From the NCBI RefSeq assembly GCF_029632765.1, contig NZ_CP121247.1, positions 1,426,001-1,490,000 on the forward strand: a stretch of 64,000 nt of DNA. The letters are read 5' to 3'. The notes below the pieces were generated by a model that made no database searches, had not been told where the DNA came from, and saw only the letters and a list, made by a program, of their open reading frames with translations. The stretch comes from Arcanobacterium wilhelmae. GTDB taxonomy: Bacteria > Actinomycetota > Actinomycetes > Actinomycetales > Actinomycetaceae. Position 1 is the stretch's first letter, and each line of letters begins with the position of its first letter. Shown here piece by piece: positions 27,545 to 35,632 of this stretch. The translations under genes and the position numbers were made by a program.

Positions 27545-28864
27545 CTACAGCCTAGGCGAGGTGAGCACTCGGGCGCGGGTGCGCCCGAGTGCGAGCACCG
27601 TGACGAACGCCAGGAAACCCAGCGCCGCAAGGTAGGCAAACACGGAGTGGAAGCCGATGTACTCCTCGAGTGTCGAGCCGAGCATCGGTCCGGCGAGAGC
27701 GCCGAAAATGCCGTATCCGGCGAACACAAGCCCAAAGATCTGCCCGAAATACTTGAAGCCGAAGATTGGGGTGAGCAGTGAGGGCGCAGTGGTGAACATT
27801 GTGCCCAGGCCGATGCCGGCGATGAGCGCGACGATCGTCAACACGGCCTGTCCTTGCAGGAAGATCAACGCGAGATAACCGGCTCCCACCGCGAAGAACG
27901 CCAGAGCGGCGATGACGATCGGGCCGACTCGGTCCAGGATGAACGAGATCGCGATACGGATCAGGCCGTTGCCGGCGGCGAATGCGGTGACCACGGCCAC
28001 CGAGTTGATGGCGGCTCCGTGCTCGTTGAGGTAGGAGGAGTAGGTGGCTGCGAAGGTGAGCATCGAGATGGTGGCGGCGCCGGCCGCGAACCAGATCACC
28101 CATACCTGCCAGAACGACGCCGAACGCACGGCCTGCCCCACGGTGGCGGATGTGCGCACGGGGCCGGAAGTGTTGGCGCGGGCGAGTTCGGCAAGTTCGG
28201 CGATGCGGGCTTTCTCGAGCGGGCGCGGGGTGGACAGTGCGATTGCGGCGAGGGAGAAGACGACGATGACCGCACCGAGTATGTAGAGGGTACCGGTGAA
28301 GCCGAAGGCAACGACGGCAGACGCGATCGCGGGCGCGAGGAGGGCGGCCCAGCCGGCAAATGAGACGTTGATCAGGCCCGTCACGAGCCCGCCGCGGAGG
28401 GGGAACCATTCTTGGACGGCAGAGAGCGAGGGCGAATAGGCGAACGTTGTGGACGTGCCGGCGATCGCTGCCCATGCGTACACTGCGGCGAGCGAGCGGG
28501 GAAAGATGAGGAGCAGTGCGAGGGCGAGGAGTTGGAGGGCCAGCGAGATCACATACATTGCACGGGTCCCCCAGCGACCGCGGGCGACGCCTGCCACGTA
28601 CGTGAAGATTCCCGAGGCGAGCACGGCGAAGGTAGTGACCCAGCCGAGCTGTGCGTTTGACGCAGGGAGTGCCGTTTTCCAGTATGGGATAAAGAGCCCG
28701 GGGAGGGCGAAGAGGATCACGCCTGGGAACGCCGTGGCGAGGATTCCCGCGACGACGGATGCACGGGCTCGGAAAGTAGTTGAATTTAACACTAAATCAG
28801 AATACACCCGTGAGCGTTTCGCGGGTAGAGTCTGTTCCAACGCCGACGCCGGGGCGCGGCTCAC
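27545..28864 (-). CDS. MFS transporter (OxlT-like)
   Basis: A transporter of up to 439 residues with about 12 membrane segments. RARASVVAGILATAFPGVIL begins the first one. The loop GVARGRWGTRAMYVIS and the central cytosolic region with PRPLEKARIAELAEL divide it 6+6. The gene resembles OxlT-type monocarboxylate/formate-oxalate exchangers, but the substrate is open. The frame opens at a GTG at 28864 inside a CCGGCGTCG-rich stretch. A second GTG at 28792 would start right before the first membrane segment and could be the true start. It is convergent with ppc. Confidence 0.82.
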   Translation of the reverse strand: MSRAPASALEQTLPAKRSRVYSDLVLNSTTFRARASVVAGILATAFPGVILFALPGLFIPYWKTALPASNAQLGWVTTFAVLASGIFTYVAGVARGRWGTRAMYVISLALQLLALALLLIFPRSLAAVYAWAAIAGTSTTFAYSPSLSAVQEWFPLRGGLVTGLINVSFAGWAALLAPAIASAVVAFGFTGTLYILGAVIVVFSLAAIALSTPRPLEKARIAELAELARANTSGPVRTSATVGQAVRSASFWQVWVIWFAAGAATISMLTFAATYSSYLNEHGAAINSVAVVTAFAAGNGLIRIAISFILDRVGPIVIAALAFFAVGAGYLALIFLQGQAVLTIVALIAGIGLGTMFTTAPSLLTPIFGFKYFGQIFGLVFAGYGIFGALAGPMLGSTLEEYIGFHSVFAYLAALGFLAFVTVLALGRTRARVLTSPRL

Positions 28865-29026
28865 GTCCGAGGCTCACCCCGACGCCGGACCGCGGCTCAC
28901 GTCCGAGAGGTTTCGCGAGCCGTCATATCAGCTCCTGTCGATGACCGTCGAGGGTAAGCGCCGAGTATGTCGGCGAGATAAAACAACAGAACTGGCAATT
29001 GGCTCAGCCCAACACGAAGGAGAATC

Positions 29027-29662
29027 ATGCTTGCAGCGATTACCGGCGCCGGCCTGGCGGCAGCCGCCGGCCTCAACGCCTACATCCCTTATCTGTTTGT
29101 GGCTGTGCTCGCACGGTTCACGAACGTGATCGAACTACCGGCGAGCCTTTCCTGGATTTCGTCGTGGTGGTCGATCGTGCTGGCCACGCTCCTCCTGCTC
29201 TCAGAGATCGTGCTGGACAAGATTCCGGCCATCGACACTGTGAACGACGCCGTTGCCTCTTTTATTCGCCCAGCAACAGGAGGGCTAATCTTCGCCGCCA
29301 CCACCGCGGCCGCGAATTTCGAGAACTCCTCACCATTGTTCACTGAGCACCCGTGGATCGGCGTGTTGCTCGGTATTGTGTTCGCCGGCATCACGCATGG
29401 CGGGAAGATGGCGGCGCGGCCGGTGGTGAACGCGGGAACGTTCGGGCTGGGCGCGCCAGTGGTCTCCACAGCGGAAGACACTACCTCGGCTGCACTCTCT
29501 CTGACAGCCGTGTTCTTCCCCGTAATCGCGCTGATCATCATGGTGGCGCTGTTCGGCATGATCATCTGGGTGGTGACGAAGCTCGTGCGCAGCGCGAGGG
29601 CATTGCATGCGCGTAACCACGGCCCGCGCGAAGGCAGCAACATTATCGAACCACGCATGTAA
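29027..29662 (+). CDS. DUF4126-family membrane protein
   Basis: A 211-residue membrane protein with about five hydrophobic segments, starting MLAAITGAGLAAAAGLNAYI. The segment WSIVLATLLLLSEIVLDKIP with its conserved acidic residues, and GLIFAATTAAA / GITHGGKMAARPVVNAGT, match DUF4126. Members are found widely in actinobacteria and cyanobacteria without an assigned role. AAGGAGA before ATG 29027 sets the start. It is divergent from the MFS gene. Downstream lies the first half of a terminator stem that an IS3 element has split. Confidence 0.82.
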   Translation: MLAAITGAGLAAAAGLNAYIPYLFVAVLARFTNVIELPASLSWISSWWSIVLATLLLLSEIVLDKIPAIDTVNDAVASFIRPATGGLIFAATTAAANFENSSPLFTEHPWIGVLLGIVFAGITHGGKMAARPVVNAGTFGLGAPVVSTAEDTTSAALSLTAVFFPVIALIIMVALFGMIIWVVTKLVRSARALHARNHGPREGSNIIEPRM

Positions 29663-29821
29663 ACCGGGAGCGGGCAACAACGGTTAGAGCAGGCAGCACT
29701 GGTGAGCCGTAGACGTCTGGCGAAAGCAGGCATCGCGTAGTGTCCGCGTGAAAGTTCCCAGCGCAGAGCGTGGAACTTCGCAATGCGCAGTTCAAAACTT
29801 CCCAGCGACTGCGTGAAACGA

Positions 29822-29837
29822 GGGCGGGGGTTCGCGA
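29822..29837 (+). terminator. Left arm of a terminator hairpin split by an IS3 element
   Basis: GGGCGGGGGTTCGCGA here and its exact complement at 32745-32760 once formed a 16-bp stem with a loop of about five Ts. That would be the terminator between the convergent DUF4126 gene and pullulanase gene. The IS3 element lies exactly in the loop. Confidence 0.8.
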
Positions 29838-30674
29838 TTTTTGAACTGTCCCCTGTTTGTTGGACTGGTTTAATGGTAGCCGTCCTTTAGGCTGCGAGGG
29901 CATGATTCCTGTATTGGTTGGGAGTCATGCCCTCGAGTCGTTCTTGGATCCTGGTGTTGTTGTACCAGCGGATGTAGGCACGGATCTCGGTAGCGAGTTC
30001 CTCGCAACAGCTAAAAGAGCGTTGGTAGAACAACTCGGACTTGAGATGACCGAAGAAGTTCTCCGCCAGGGAGTTGTCGTAACAATTCCCCTTGCGAGAC
30101 ATTGACTGAGTCGCACCATGTTTGGCCAGGATTTCTTTCCATGCGGCGTTTTGGTATTGGAATCCTTGATCAGTGTGAACCACAAGCCCAGGCGCTGGCC
30201 GTGCTCGTGCGAAGGCTTGCTCCAGACTCGAAGTTGCCAGTTCCAGATTCGGTGAGGAACTGATCGAGAACGCGACCACGCAATGGTCATACAAGTCGAT
30301 AATGGGTGACAGATAGATCTTCTTGTCACCAACCCGGAACTCAGTGGCGTCGGAGACCCATTTACGATTCGGCCCCGGGGCATGGAAATCACGACGTAAC
30401 ACGTTCGGCGCGATCGTTGAGACTGTTCCTCGATACGAGTTGTAGCGTTTCTTGGCACGTACCTTGCATACCAGTCCTTCTTCACGCATTAATTTCGCGG
30501 TGAGTTTACGACTGATCGTGATTCCCTGGCGCTGCAAGGCAAGGCGGATACGCCGATGCCCGTAACGCTGATGAGACTCTATGAAGGCGTCCCTGATCGC
30601 AGACCGTAACTGGGGATGCTTAGGTCTTTGGTCAAGACGTGATAGGTGGTAGTAGAACGTTGAGCGGGCAAGCC

Positions 30675-32119
30675 GAGGGTGTCAAATATTTTGTGTAAGT
30701 GGTCAATCTAGGAGAAAGAAGATTGACTATGTCTATGACTAAGAATTCGGGTTCAGAGCCGGTGGCTCGTCAGATTCGTCGTGAGTTGATTGATGATGAA
30801 TTACTTGACCAGCTCGTGAAATCCACATCTGATCGCGGGATCGAGCTCACGGGTGAGGGTGGGTTCTTACCTGAATTGATTAAAGCTGTTCTCGAGCGTG
30901 GTATGAAAGCCGAGCTCACACAGCATCTGGGATATGACAAGCACGAGGCTGCTGGTCGTGGGAGTGGGAACTCGCGCAACGGGACCAGCCCGAAAACGGT
31001 CACGACCGAGGTCGGTCCGGTCACGATTGACCAGCCCAGGGACAGGGCAGGGACTTTTCATTCCCGCCTTGTCCCGCCCGGCCAACGGCGCTTGGGTGGT
31101 TTGGATGACATGATCATCTCCCTATATGCCGGGGGAATGACGATCAGGGAAATCCAACACCACCTCGCGGCCACGATGGGGAGCGAGCTTTCTCATGAGA
31201 CGATCTCCAACATTACCGACGCCGTGTTAGAAGAAGTCGCCGCGTGGCAGACCCGGCCCTTAGAAGAGTTCTATCCAGTGATGTTCCTCGACGCGATCCA
31301 GGTCAAGATCAAGAACCAGAACAGGGTCACGTCCCGTGCGGCACATATCGCGATCGGAGTCGATCTCGATGGTGTCAAGCACGTGCTCGGGATCTGGGTC
31401 CAGGCCAGTGAAGGAGCGAAATTCTGGGCCGGGGTATGTGCCGAACTCGCTAACCGCGGGGTGGGTGACGTCTTGATCGTTGCTTGTGATGGGCTGACAG
31501 GGTTTCCTGAAGCTATCGCAGCGACCTGGCCAAACGCAGTGGTCCAGACCTGTGTGGTCCACTTGATCCGTTCCTCGATGAGGTTCGTGGCCTACCAGGA
31601 CCGTAAAGCCGTCGCGGCTGGCTTGCGCCCGATCTATGCCGCGGTCAACGAAGAAGCCGCGCTCACGGCCTTGAAAAATTTCCAGGCGAGCGCGTGGGGA
31701 GTGAAGTATCCCGCGACTGTCGCGGCCTGGGAACGCGCCTGGGACCGGTTCATTCCGTTCCTTGCGTTCGGGCCAGCCACGCGTAAAGCGATCTATACAA
31801 CGAACGCGATCGAGTCGTTAAATTACCAGCTACGTAAGATCACGAAGAACCGTGGCCACTTCCCCTCCGATATGGCAGCGGTCAAGCTCTTATGGTGAGC
31901 GATCACGAATATTGAAGACAAGCGCGCCCGTGAGCGTGCCAAGGAAGCCGGCCTTCCCAAAGGCGCTAAAAGGAAAGCACCCGGCCGGCTCATCCAAGGA
32001 CAAGGAATCCAGGGCTGGCAAAAAGTCCTCGGCGAACTCGCGCTCCACTACCCAGACCGATTCCCCCAAATATAAGAAAGAAGAAAACAAGCCACTTACA
32101 CAAAAAACTTGACAGGCTC
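30675..32119 (+). mobile_element. IS256-family insertion sequence, copy 2, nested in IS3
   Basis: A 1445-bp element with the same ends and the same protein as the copy at 9331. It is flanked by an exact 8-bp duplication GGCAAGCC (30667-30674 and 32120-32127). It lies inside IS3 orfB, opposite to its direction. The different target sequences of the two copies show independent insertions. Confidence 0.93.
30729..31898 (+). CDS. IS256-family transposase, same in-frame TGA as copy 1
   Basis: Identical in sequence to the transposase at 9385: 389 residues to TGA 31896-31898, with the DDE residues complete before it and 58 further open codons to 32075. The perfect match between copies, including the stop, means that the stop was already present when at least one of the copies moved. 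So either the short form is active or the TGA is read through. See the entry at 9385 for motifs and start choice. Confidence 0.88.
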   Translation: MSMTKNSGSEPVARQIRRELIDDELLDQLVKSTSDRGIELTGEGGFLPELIKAVLERGMKAELTQHLGYDKHEAAGRGSGNSRNGTSPKTVTTEVGPVTIDQPRDRAGTFHSRLVPPGQRRLGGLDDMIISLYAGGMTIREIQHHLAATMGSELSHETISNITDAVLEEVAAWQTRPLEEFYPVMFLDAIQVKIKNQNRVTSRAAHIAIGVDLDGVKHVLGIWVQASEGAKFWAGVCAELANRGVGDVLIVACDGLTGFPEAIAATWPNAVVQTCVVHLIRSSMRFVAYQDRKAVAAGLRPIYAAVNEEAALTALKNFQASAWGVKYPATVAAWERAWDRFIPFLAFGPATRKAIYTTNAIESLNYQLRKITKNRGHFPSDMAAVKLLW

Positions 32120-32187
32120 GGCAAGCCCAGCACGCGCAAGGAGGTCATCGAGACGGAAACGGGACTTCAACTGGGTAATCACGCGTG

Positions 32188-32679
32188 TTAGGACTCGCGC
32201 TGAGAGAGGTTGAAGTCCCTCAACGCTTTTAAATACGCGTTTTCCATCTCAAGCCACTCAACTCGGCGTTTGAGTTGGTCAACCTCACTCACCGGCCCCA
32301 CACGGCGTGTTGTACTACCCCGCGGTCTGCCCTTGGGTTTGGGGTGTAGACCGTTCTCGCCCTGGTCACGATAGGCCTTGACCCACTTTTGGAGCAGCTT
32401 TGGCGAAGACAGCCCGAGATCGCGTGCGATGGCAGGTTTGGACTCCCCAGCCAGGAAACGCTCGACAGCGGCGAGTTTAAACTCAAACGAATACTGTGTT
32501 TTATGCGGCTTACTCACAAGAGCTAGCTTGCCATGAATACGCCACCGATCCCACAAGTGCATGGCAGATTTCTTTCCACACTCCACGATCCGTGCCGCAG
32601 CTTCATACCCGTAACCGGCCTCGAACAACACCACCAGCCGAACACGCTCAGCCTCACTAATCTTCGAATGCTTCAACAT
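32188..32679 (-). CDS. IS3-family orfA (DNA-binding helix-turn-helix protein)
   Basis: A 163-residue protein of the split IS3 element. A first helix-turn-helix lies near residues 10-45 (LVVLFEAGYGYEAAARIVEC) and a second at about 60-100 (AVERFLAGESKPAIARDLGL). The C-terminal coiled segment VDQLKRRVEWLEMENAYLKA is the leucine-zipper typical of IS3 OrfA. Two HTH units point to the IS150 subgroup. The start MLKHSKISEAE at 32679 is preferred; the frame opens 14 codons earlier, within the inverted repeat. The gene is intact, but its partner orfB is not. Confidence 0.88.
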   Translation of the reverse strand: MLKHSKISEAERVRLVVLFEAGYGYEAAARIVECGKKSAMHLWDRWRIHGKLALVSKPHKTQYSFEFKLAAVERFLAGESKPAIARDLGLSSPKLLQKWVKAYRDQGENGLHPKPKGRPRGSTTRRVGPVSEVDQLKRRVEWLEMENAYLKALRDFNLSQRES

Positions 32680-32744
32680 GAAAATACTCCCCAGAAGAAG
32701 GAACCGAATTAACCAGTCCAACTTCCGGGGAGCACTTCATTTTT

Positions 32745-32760
32745 TCGCGAACCCCCGCCC
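32745..32760 (-). terminator. Right arm of the IS3-split terminator hairpin
   Basis: TCGCGAACCCCCGCCC, the exact complement of 29822-29837. A second, bulged hairpin at about 32782-32821 remains between here and the pullulanase stop and may still end that gene. Confidence 0.75.
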
Positions 32761-32832
32761 CGGCATAGCTCCCCGAGAGATGATGCGATGTGGCCGGCGA
32801 GCAGGCCACCACCCTCGCATCACACCCGCGTG

Positions 32833-35421
32833 CTAGCTTTCCTTGCGGCGAGCCGCGATCGCAGCTCCGGCGAGCACGAGCCCGCCAGCGACGACGGCGA
32901 GCACGCCTGCCGCGCTACCCGTGAAGCTCAGCTGCTTCTGGTTCGGGGCAGCGTTCGGCTTCTGGGACGCTTGATCCGTCTTCTTCTGAGGATCGGTTTC
33001 CTTCGACGCCGGATCCTCGCTCTTCTTCGGCTCAGGGGACGCGCTCTGGGACGGCTCCTGACTCGGCACGACAGCTGGCGCCACCGCATCCCACTGGCCG
33101 ACCAGCAGCACCGACAGAGGTTCAACCTCAACAGTGCCGTCGGATGCAACCTTCACTGGCGACGCCGGAACGGCGGCATCCTTGATGAGCGCGCCGTATT
33201 CCCCTGCCACGAGATCCGCGTTCCATGCTTCCTTCGAACCATTGACGAACACCCAGGCACTCGCGCCCTTGCCGAAGGCGTCCTTGACCTCGTAGGCGAT
33301 GTGTTCGCCATCGACAGCCCCACCGGCAATACGATTCGCGATCTCCTCATAGGAGGCAATATGGAGCCACGGCGACTTCGCACGCAATGCCACCAGGCCC
33401 TTGAACAGTGCTTCGTTCCCCGGATAGGTTGCAGCGCGATCGTAATCGAGCTCGTTGACCTTATCGGGAGACTTGTACGAGTTCTCATCCCCGCCTTTCG
33501 TGCGGAGGAACTCCTGGCCCGCATGCACGAACAGCGTTCCCTGCGACAGCGCCTGCACTGTGGTGGCAAGTGCGTGACGACGAGCAATCTCCGAATCCGG
33601 CGCACCCTCGAGCGCGGATGTGGCCTTCAACTTGTCGTAGAGCGTGAAGTTATCGTGCGCCTCGTTGTAGACCACCGACTGGTAGGGTGCTGCGAAATCG
33701 AACGCCTCGGGGGAGCCGAGTACGCCGTCGTAGACGCGCGCCGCATCCTTTTCGCTGTTCGAGCCGGAGGCGAAACCGGCGGCCTTGGCATCGAACACCG
33801 AGCCCTTCATCGCATCTCGGAAAGCGTCGTTGAAGTGCGAGATCCCGGGGATTTCCCCCGGATGGCGGTAATTCGATGGCACAACGCCCTTCGGGTGGTT
33901 ACCCATCTCCCAGCCCTCACCGAGCACAATAATGTTCGGATCGATCTGATCGAGGGCGGCACGCACCTGGTTCATCGTCTCAACATCGTGGATTCCCATC
34001 AGATCAAAACGGAAACCATCGAGGTTGTATTCGCTTGCCCAATACTTCACCGAATCGACGATGAACTTTCGCATCATCGGCTGCTCCGAGGCTGTTTCGT
34101 TGCCGACACCCGTGCCGTTCTGGAAGCCACACTCGTTCGTCATGCGGAAGTAGTAGCCAGGGACCGTGAGCTCGAGTGGGCTCTTCGCTGTATCGAACAC
34201 ATGGTTGTACACCACGTCCATGATCACGTGAAGCCCAGCATCATGCAGGCCCTGAACCATCTGCTTCATCTCGACGATTCGCGAAGTCGGATTCTTCGGA
34301 TCCGTGGAATACGAGCCCTCAGGCACATTGTAGTTCGCCGGATCGTAGCCCCAGTTGTACTGGGCACCCCACGACAGATCTCCCGTCTCATCAATGGACG
34401 CGAAATCGTACATGGGGAGGAGCTGAACGTGGGTCACGCCCAAGCCCTTGAGGTAATCGAGCCCCGACGGGTTACCCTTCGCTGTCCGCGTGCCCTTCTC
34501 CACCACGCCGAGGAACTTGCCCTTATTCGTAATTCCGTTGTTTTTCCTGATCGTCAGATCGCGAACGTGGGCTTCGTAAATCACAGCCTGCGAACGATCC
34601 TTCAAACCAGCAACACGCTTCGCGGACCAGCCTGCAGGCACAGTTTTCGCCGAATCCACCACCACAGATGCGGCGGAGTTTGCTGTTGACGCACGAGCGT
34701 ACGGATCCGAAGAGACGTTCACTGTACCGTCTTCAAACGTGAGTTCGTAGCGGTACACCGTGCCCGCCTGATCACCGGCAAGCGTGTACTCCCAGGTGCC
34801 CTTCTCCCCCGCTGTCATCGGCAGGGACTTCCCCGTAGTGTCGTTGAGCAAGTTCACCGACACGGCCGTTGGCGCCCATAGGCGGAACGTTGTGGATGCG
34901 GGTGAATACAGCGCACCAAGCTCACCATCGTAGGCGTACTTATCGTTGAATTCCTTGGTGTGAAGCGCCATGCACTTGCCTGGCTCGGCAGGCGTAGGCT
35001 TCGCGATCGACGGATCCGGCTCACGCGTGAGGGTGAAGTTCTCCTTATCCTGGTACGTCGCCGAGATCGCTGACGTGCCGACGATTTCCTTAAAATCGGC
35101 CGTCTGCCACTCCCACTCGTTACTCGAGGTAGAGCGGCGCACGATCACATTGACGGTGGTTTTCCCTTCCGGAACCGGGATCGAGGCGGTCAGATTCCCT
35201 GCCGCATCTTTGCCAGTAAACGGCATCGACACGCCATTACCGCCCGTCGGCCACACCCACAGGTTGTACTCCCCCGCGGGCACAGCCGGATCCGGCGTGA
35301 ACGTGATCTCCACCGGCCCAACCGCGGCTTGCGTTTGCGCCGACGCCGGCACGGCAAGACCGAAAAGCGCCAATAACATTGCGATAAGCGCGCCCGTTGC
35401 GCGCCGAGTTGCGATCCGCAT
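32833..35421 (-). CDS. pulA: Surface-anchored type I pullulanase
   Basis: Debranching enzyme cutting alpha-1,6 bonds in pullulan, glycogen or starch at the cell surface. Of 862 residues, 1-29 are a signal peptide (cut after ASA). A starch-binding PUD/CBM41-like domain follows (about 30-140), then CBM48 (about 165-260) and a GH13 catalytic domain. The nucleophile lies in DGFRFDLMGIHDVETM, the acid/base in IIVLGEGWEMGNHP and the third acid in YNEAHDNFTLYDKL. The C-terminus has a Pro/Ser/Lys linker, an LSFTG sortase-type signal, a hydrophobic span and ARRKES. LSFTG departs from LPxTG at the proline. A cytoplasmic paralogue lies just upstream at 35633. Confidence 0.93.
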   Translation of the reverse strand: MRIATRRATGALIAMLLALFGLAVPASAQTQAAVGPVEITFTPDPAVPAGEYNLWVWPTGGNGVSMPFTGKDAAGNLTASIPVPEGKTTVNVIVRRSTSSNEWEWQTADFKEIVGTSAISATYQDKENFTLTREPDPSIAKPTPAEPGKCMALHTKEFNDKYAYDGELGALYSPASTTFRLWAPTAVSVNLLNDTTGKSLPMTAGEKGTWEYTLAGDQAGTVYRYELTFEDGTVNVSSDPYARASTANSAASVVVDSAKTVPAGWSAKRVAGLKDRSQAVIYEAHVRDLTIRKNNGITNKGKFLGVVEKGTRTAKGNPSGLDYLKGLGVTHVQLLPMYDFASIDETGDLSWGAQYNWGYDPANYNVPEGSYSTDPKNPTSRIVEMKQMVQGLHDAGLHVIMDVVYNHVFDTAKSPLELTVPGYYFRMTNECGFQNGTGVGNETASEQPMMRKFIVDSVKYWASEYNLDGFRFDLMGIHDVETMNQVRAALDQIDPNIIVLGEGWEMGNHPKGVVPSNYRHPGEIPGISHFNDAFRDAMKGSVFDAKAAGFASGSNSEKDAARVYDGVLGSPEAFDFAAPYQSVVYNEAHDNFTLYDKLKATSALEGAPDSEIARRHALATTVQALSQGTLFVHAGQEFLRTKGGDENSYKSPDKVNELDYDRAATYPGNEALFKGLVALRAKSPWLHIASYEEIANRIAGGAVDGEHIAYEVKDAFGKGASAWVFVNGSKEAWNADLVAGEYGALIKDAAVPASPVKVASDGTVEVEPLSVLLVGQWDAVAPAVVPSQEPSQSASPEPKKSEDPASKETDPQKKTDQASQKPNAAPNQKQLSFTGSAAGVLAVVAGGLVLAGAAIAARRKES

Positions 35422-35583
35422 AATCCTCCTTGATTTCGGTGTGATTCAAGCCTACTTCGGGGGTATGACAGTTTTTCGCGATCACTCCAGTTTCCAGCGA
35501 ACTCCCAGCGGCGACGTCGTAGCTCAGCCGACCCACCGGCGTCAGCAAAACCACCGGCGTCGGGCACCCGTCTGCGCAAGAAA

Positions 35584-35613
35584 AAGCGGTGGCTGGATCA
35601 CCAGCCACCGCTT
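35584..35613 (-). terminator. Terminator after the cytoplasmic pullulanase gene
   Basis: A perfect 13-bp stem with 4-base loop. On the minus strand it is followed by TTTCTTG, the expected U-tract. Confidence 0.85.
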
Positions 35614-35632
35614 GGTCAACAAATACTTGATG

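Larger units (their letters stand above)
29887..32186 (-). pseudogene. IS3-family orfB (integrase/transposase), split by an IS256-like element
   Basis: The catalytic protein of the IS3 element. The start region reads ARVITQLKSRFRLDDLLARA before the insertion at 32120. After it the frame resumes at 30672 with LARSTFYYHLSRLDQRPKHP, then an rve catalytic core: WVSDATEFRVGDKKIYLSPI (first Asp), VVHTDQGFQYQN (second Asp) and SRKGNCYDNSLAENFFGHLK (Glu), ending in GMTPNQYRNHALAA. The triad is intact but the coding frame is broken by 1453 bp, so the protein is not made. orfB normally comes from a frameshift on orfA; I cannot point to a certain slippery site. Confidence 0.85.
29842..32739 (-). mobile_element. 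IS3-family (IS150-like) insertion sequence, interrupted by an IS256-like element
   Basis: The ends TGAACTGTCCCC... (29842) and, on the complement, TGAAGTGCTCCCC... (32739) both run into a shared TTGGACTGGTT and begin with TG, as in IS3. T-runs on both sides fit a short TTTT target duplication. Without the nested element and its 8-bp duplication the IS is about 1445 bp. It carries orfA and orfB on the minus strand; orfB is split at 30667-30674/32120-32127. Confidence 0.88.

Noticed and set aside
9331..32119. The two IS256-like copies as ends of a composite transposon
   Set aside because: The DNA between them is core metabolism (thyA, dfrA, ppc, dps). Each copy has its own 8-bp duplication, showing two separate single insertions.
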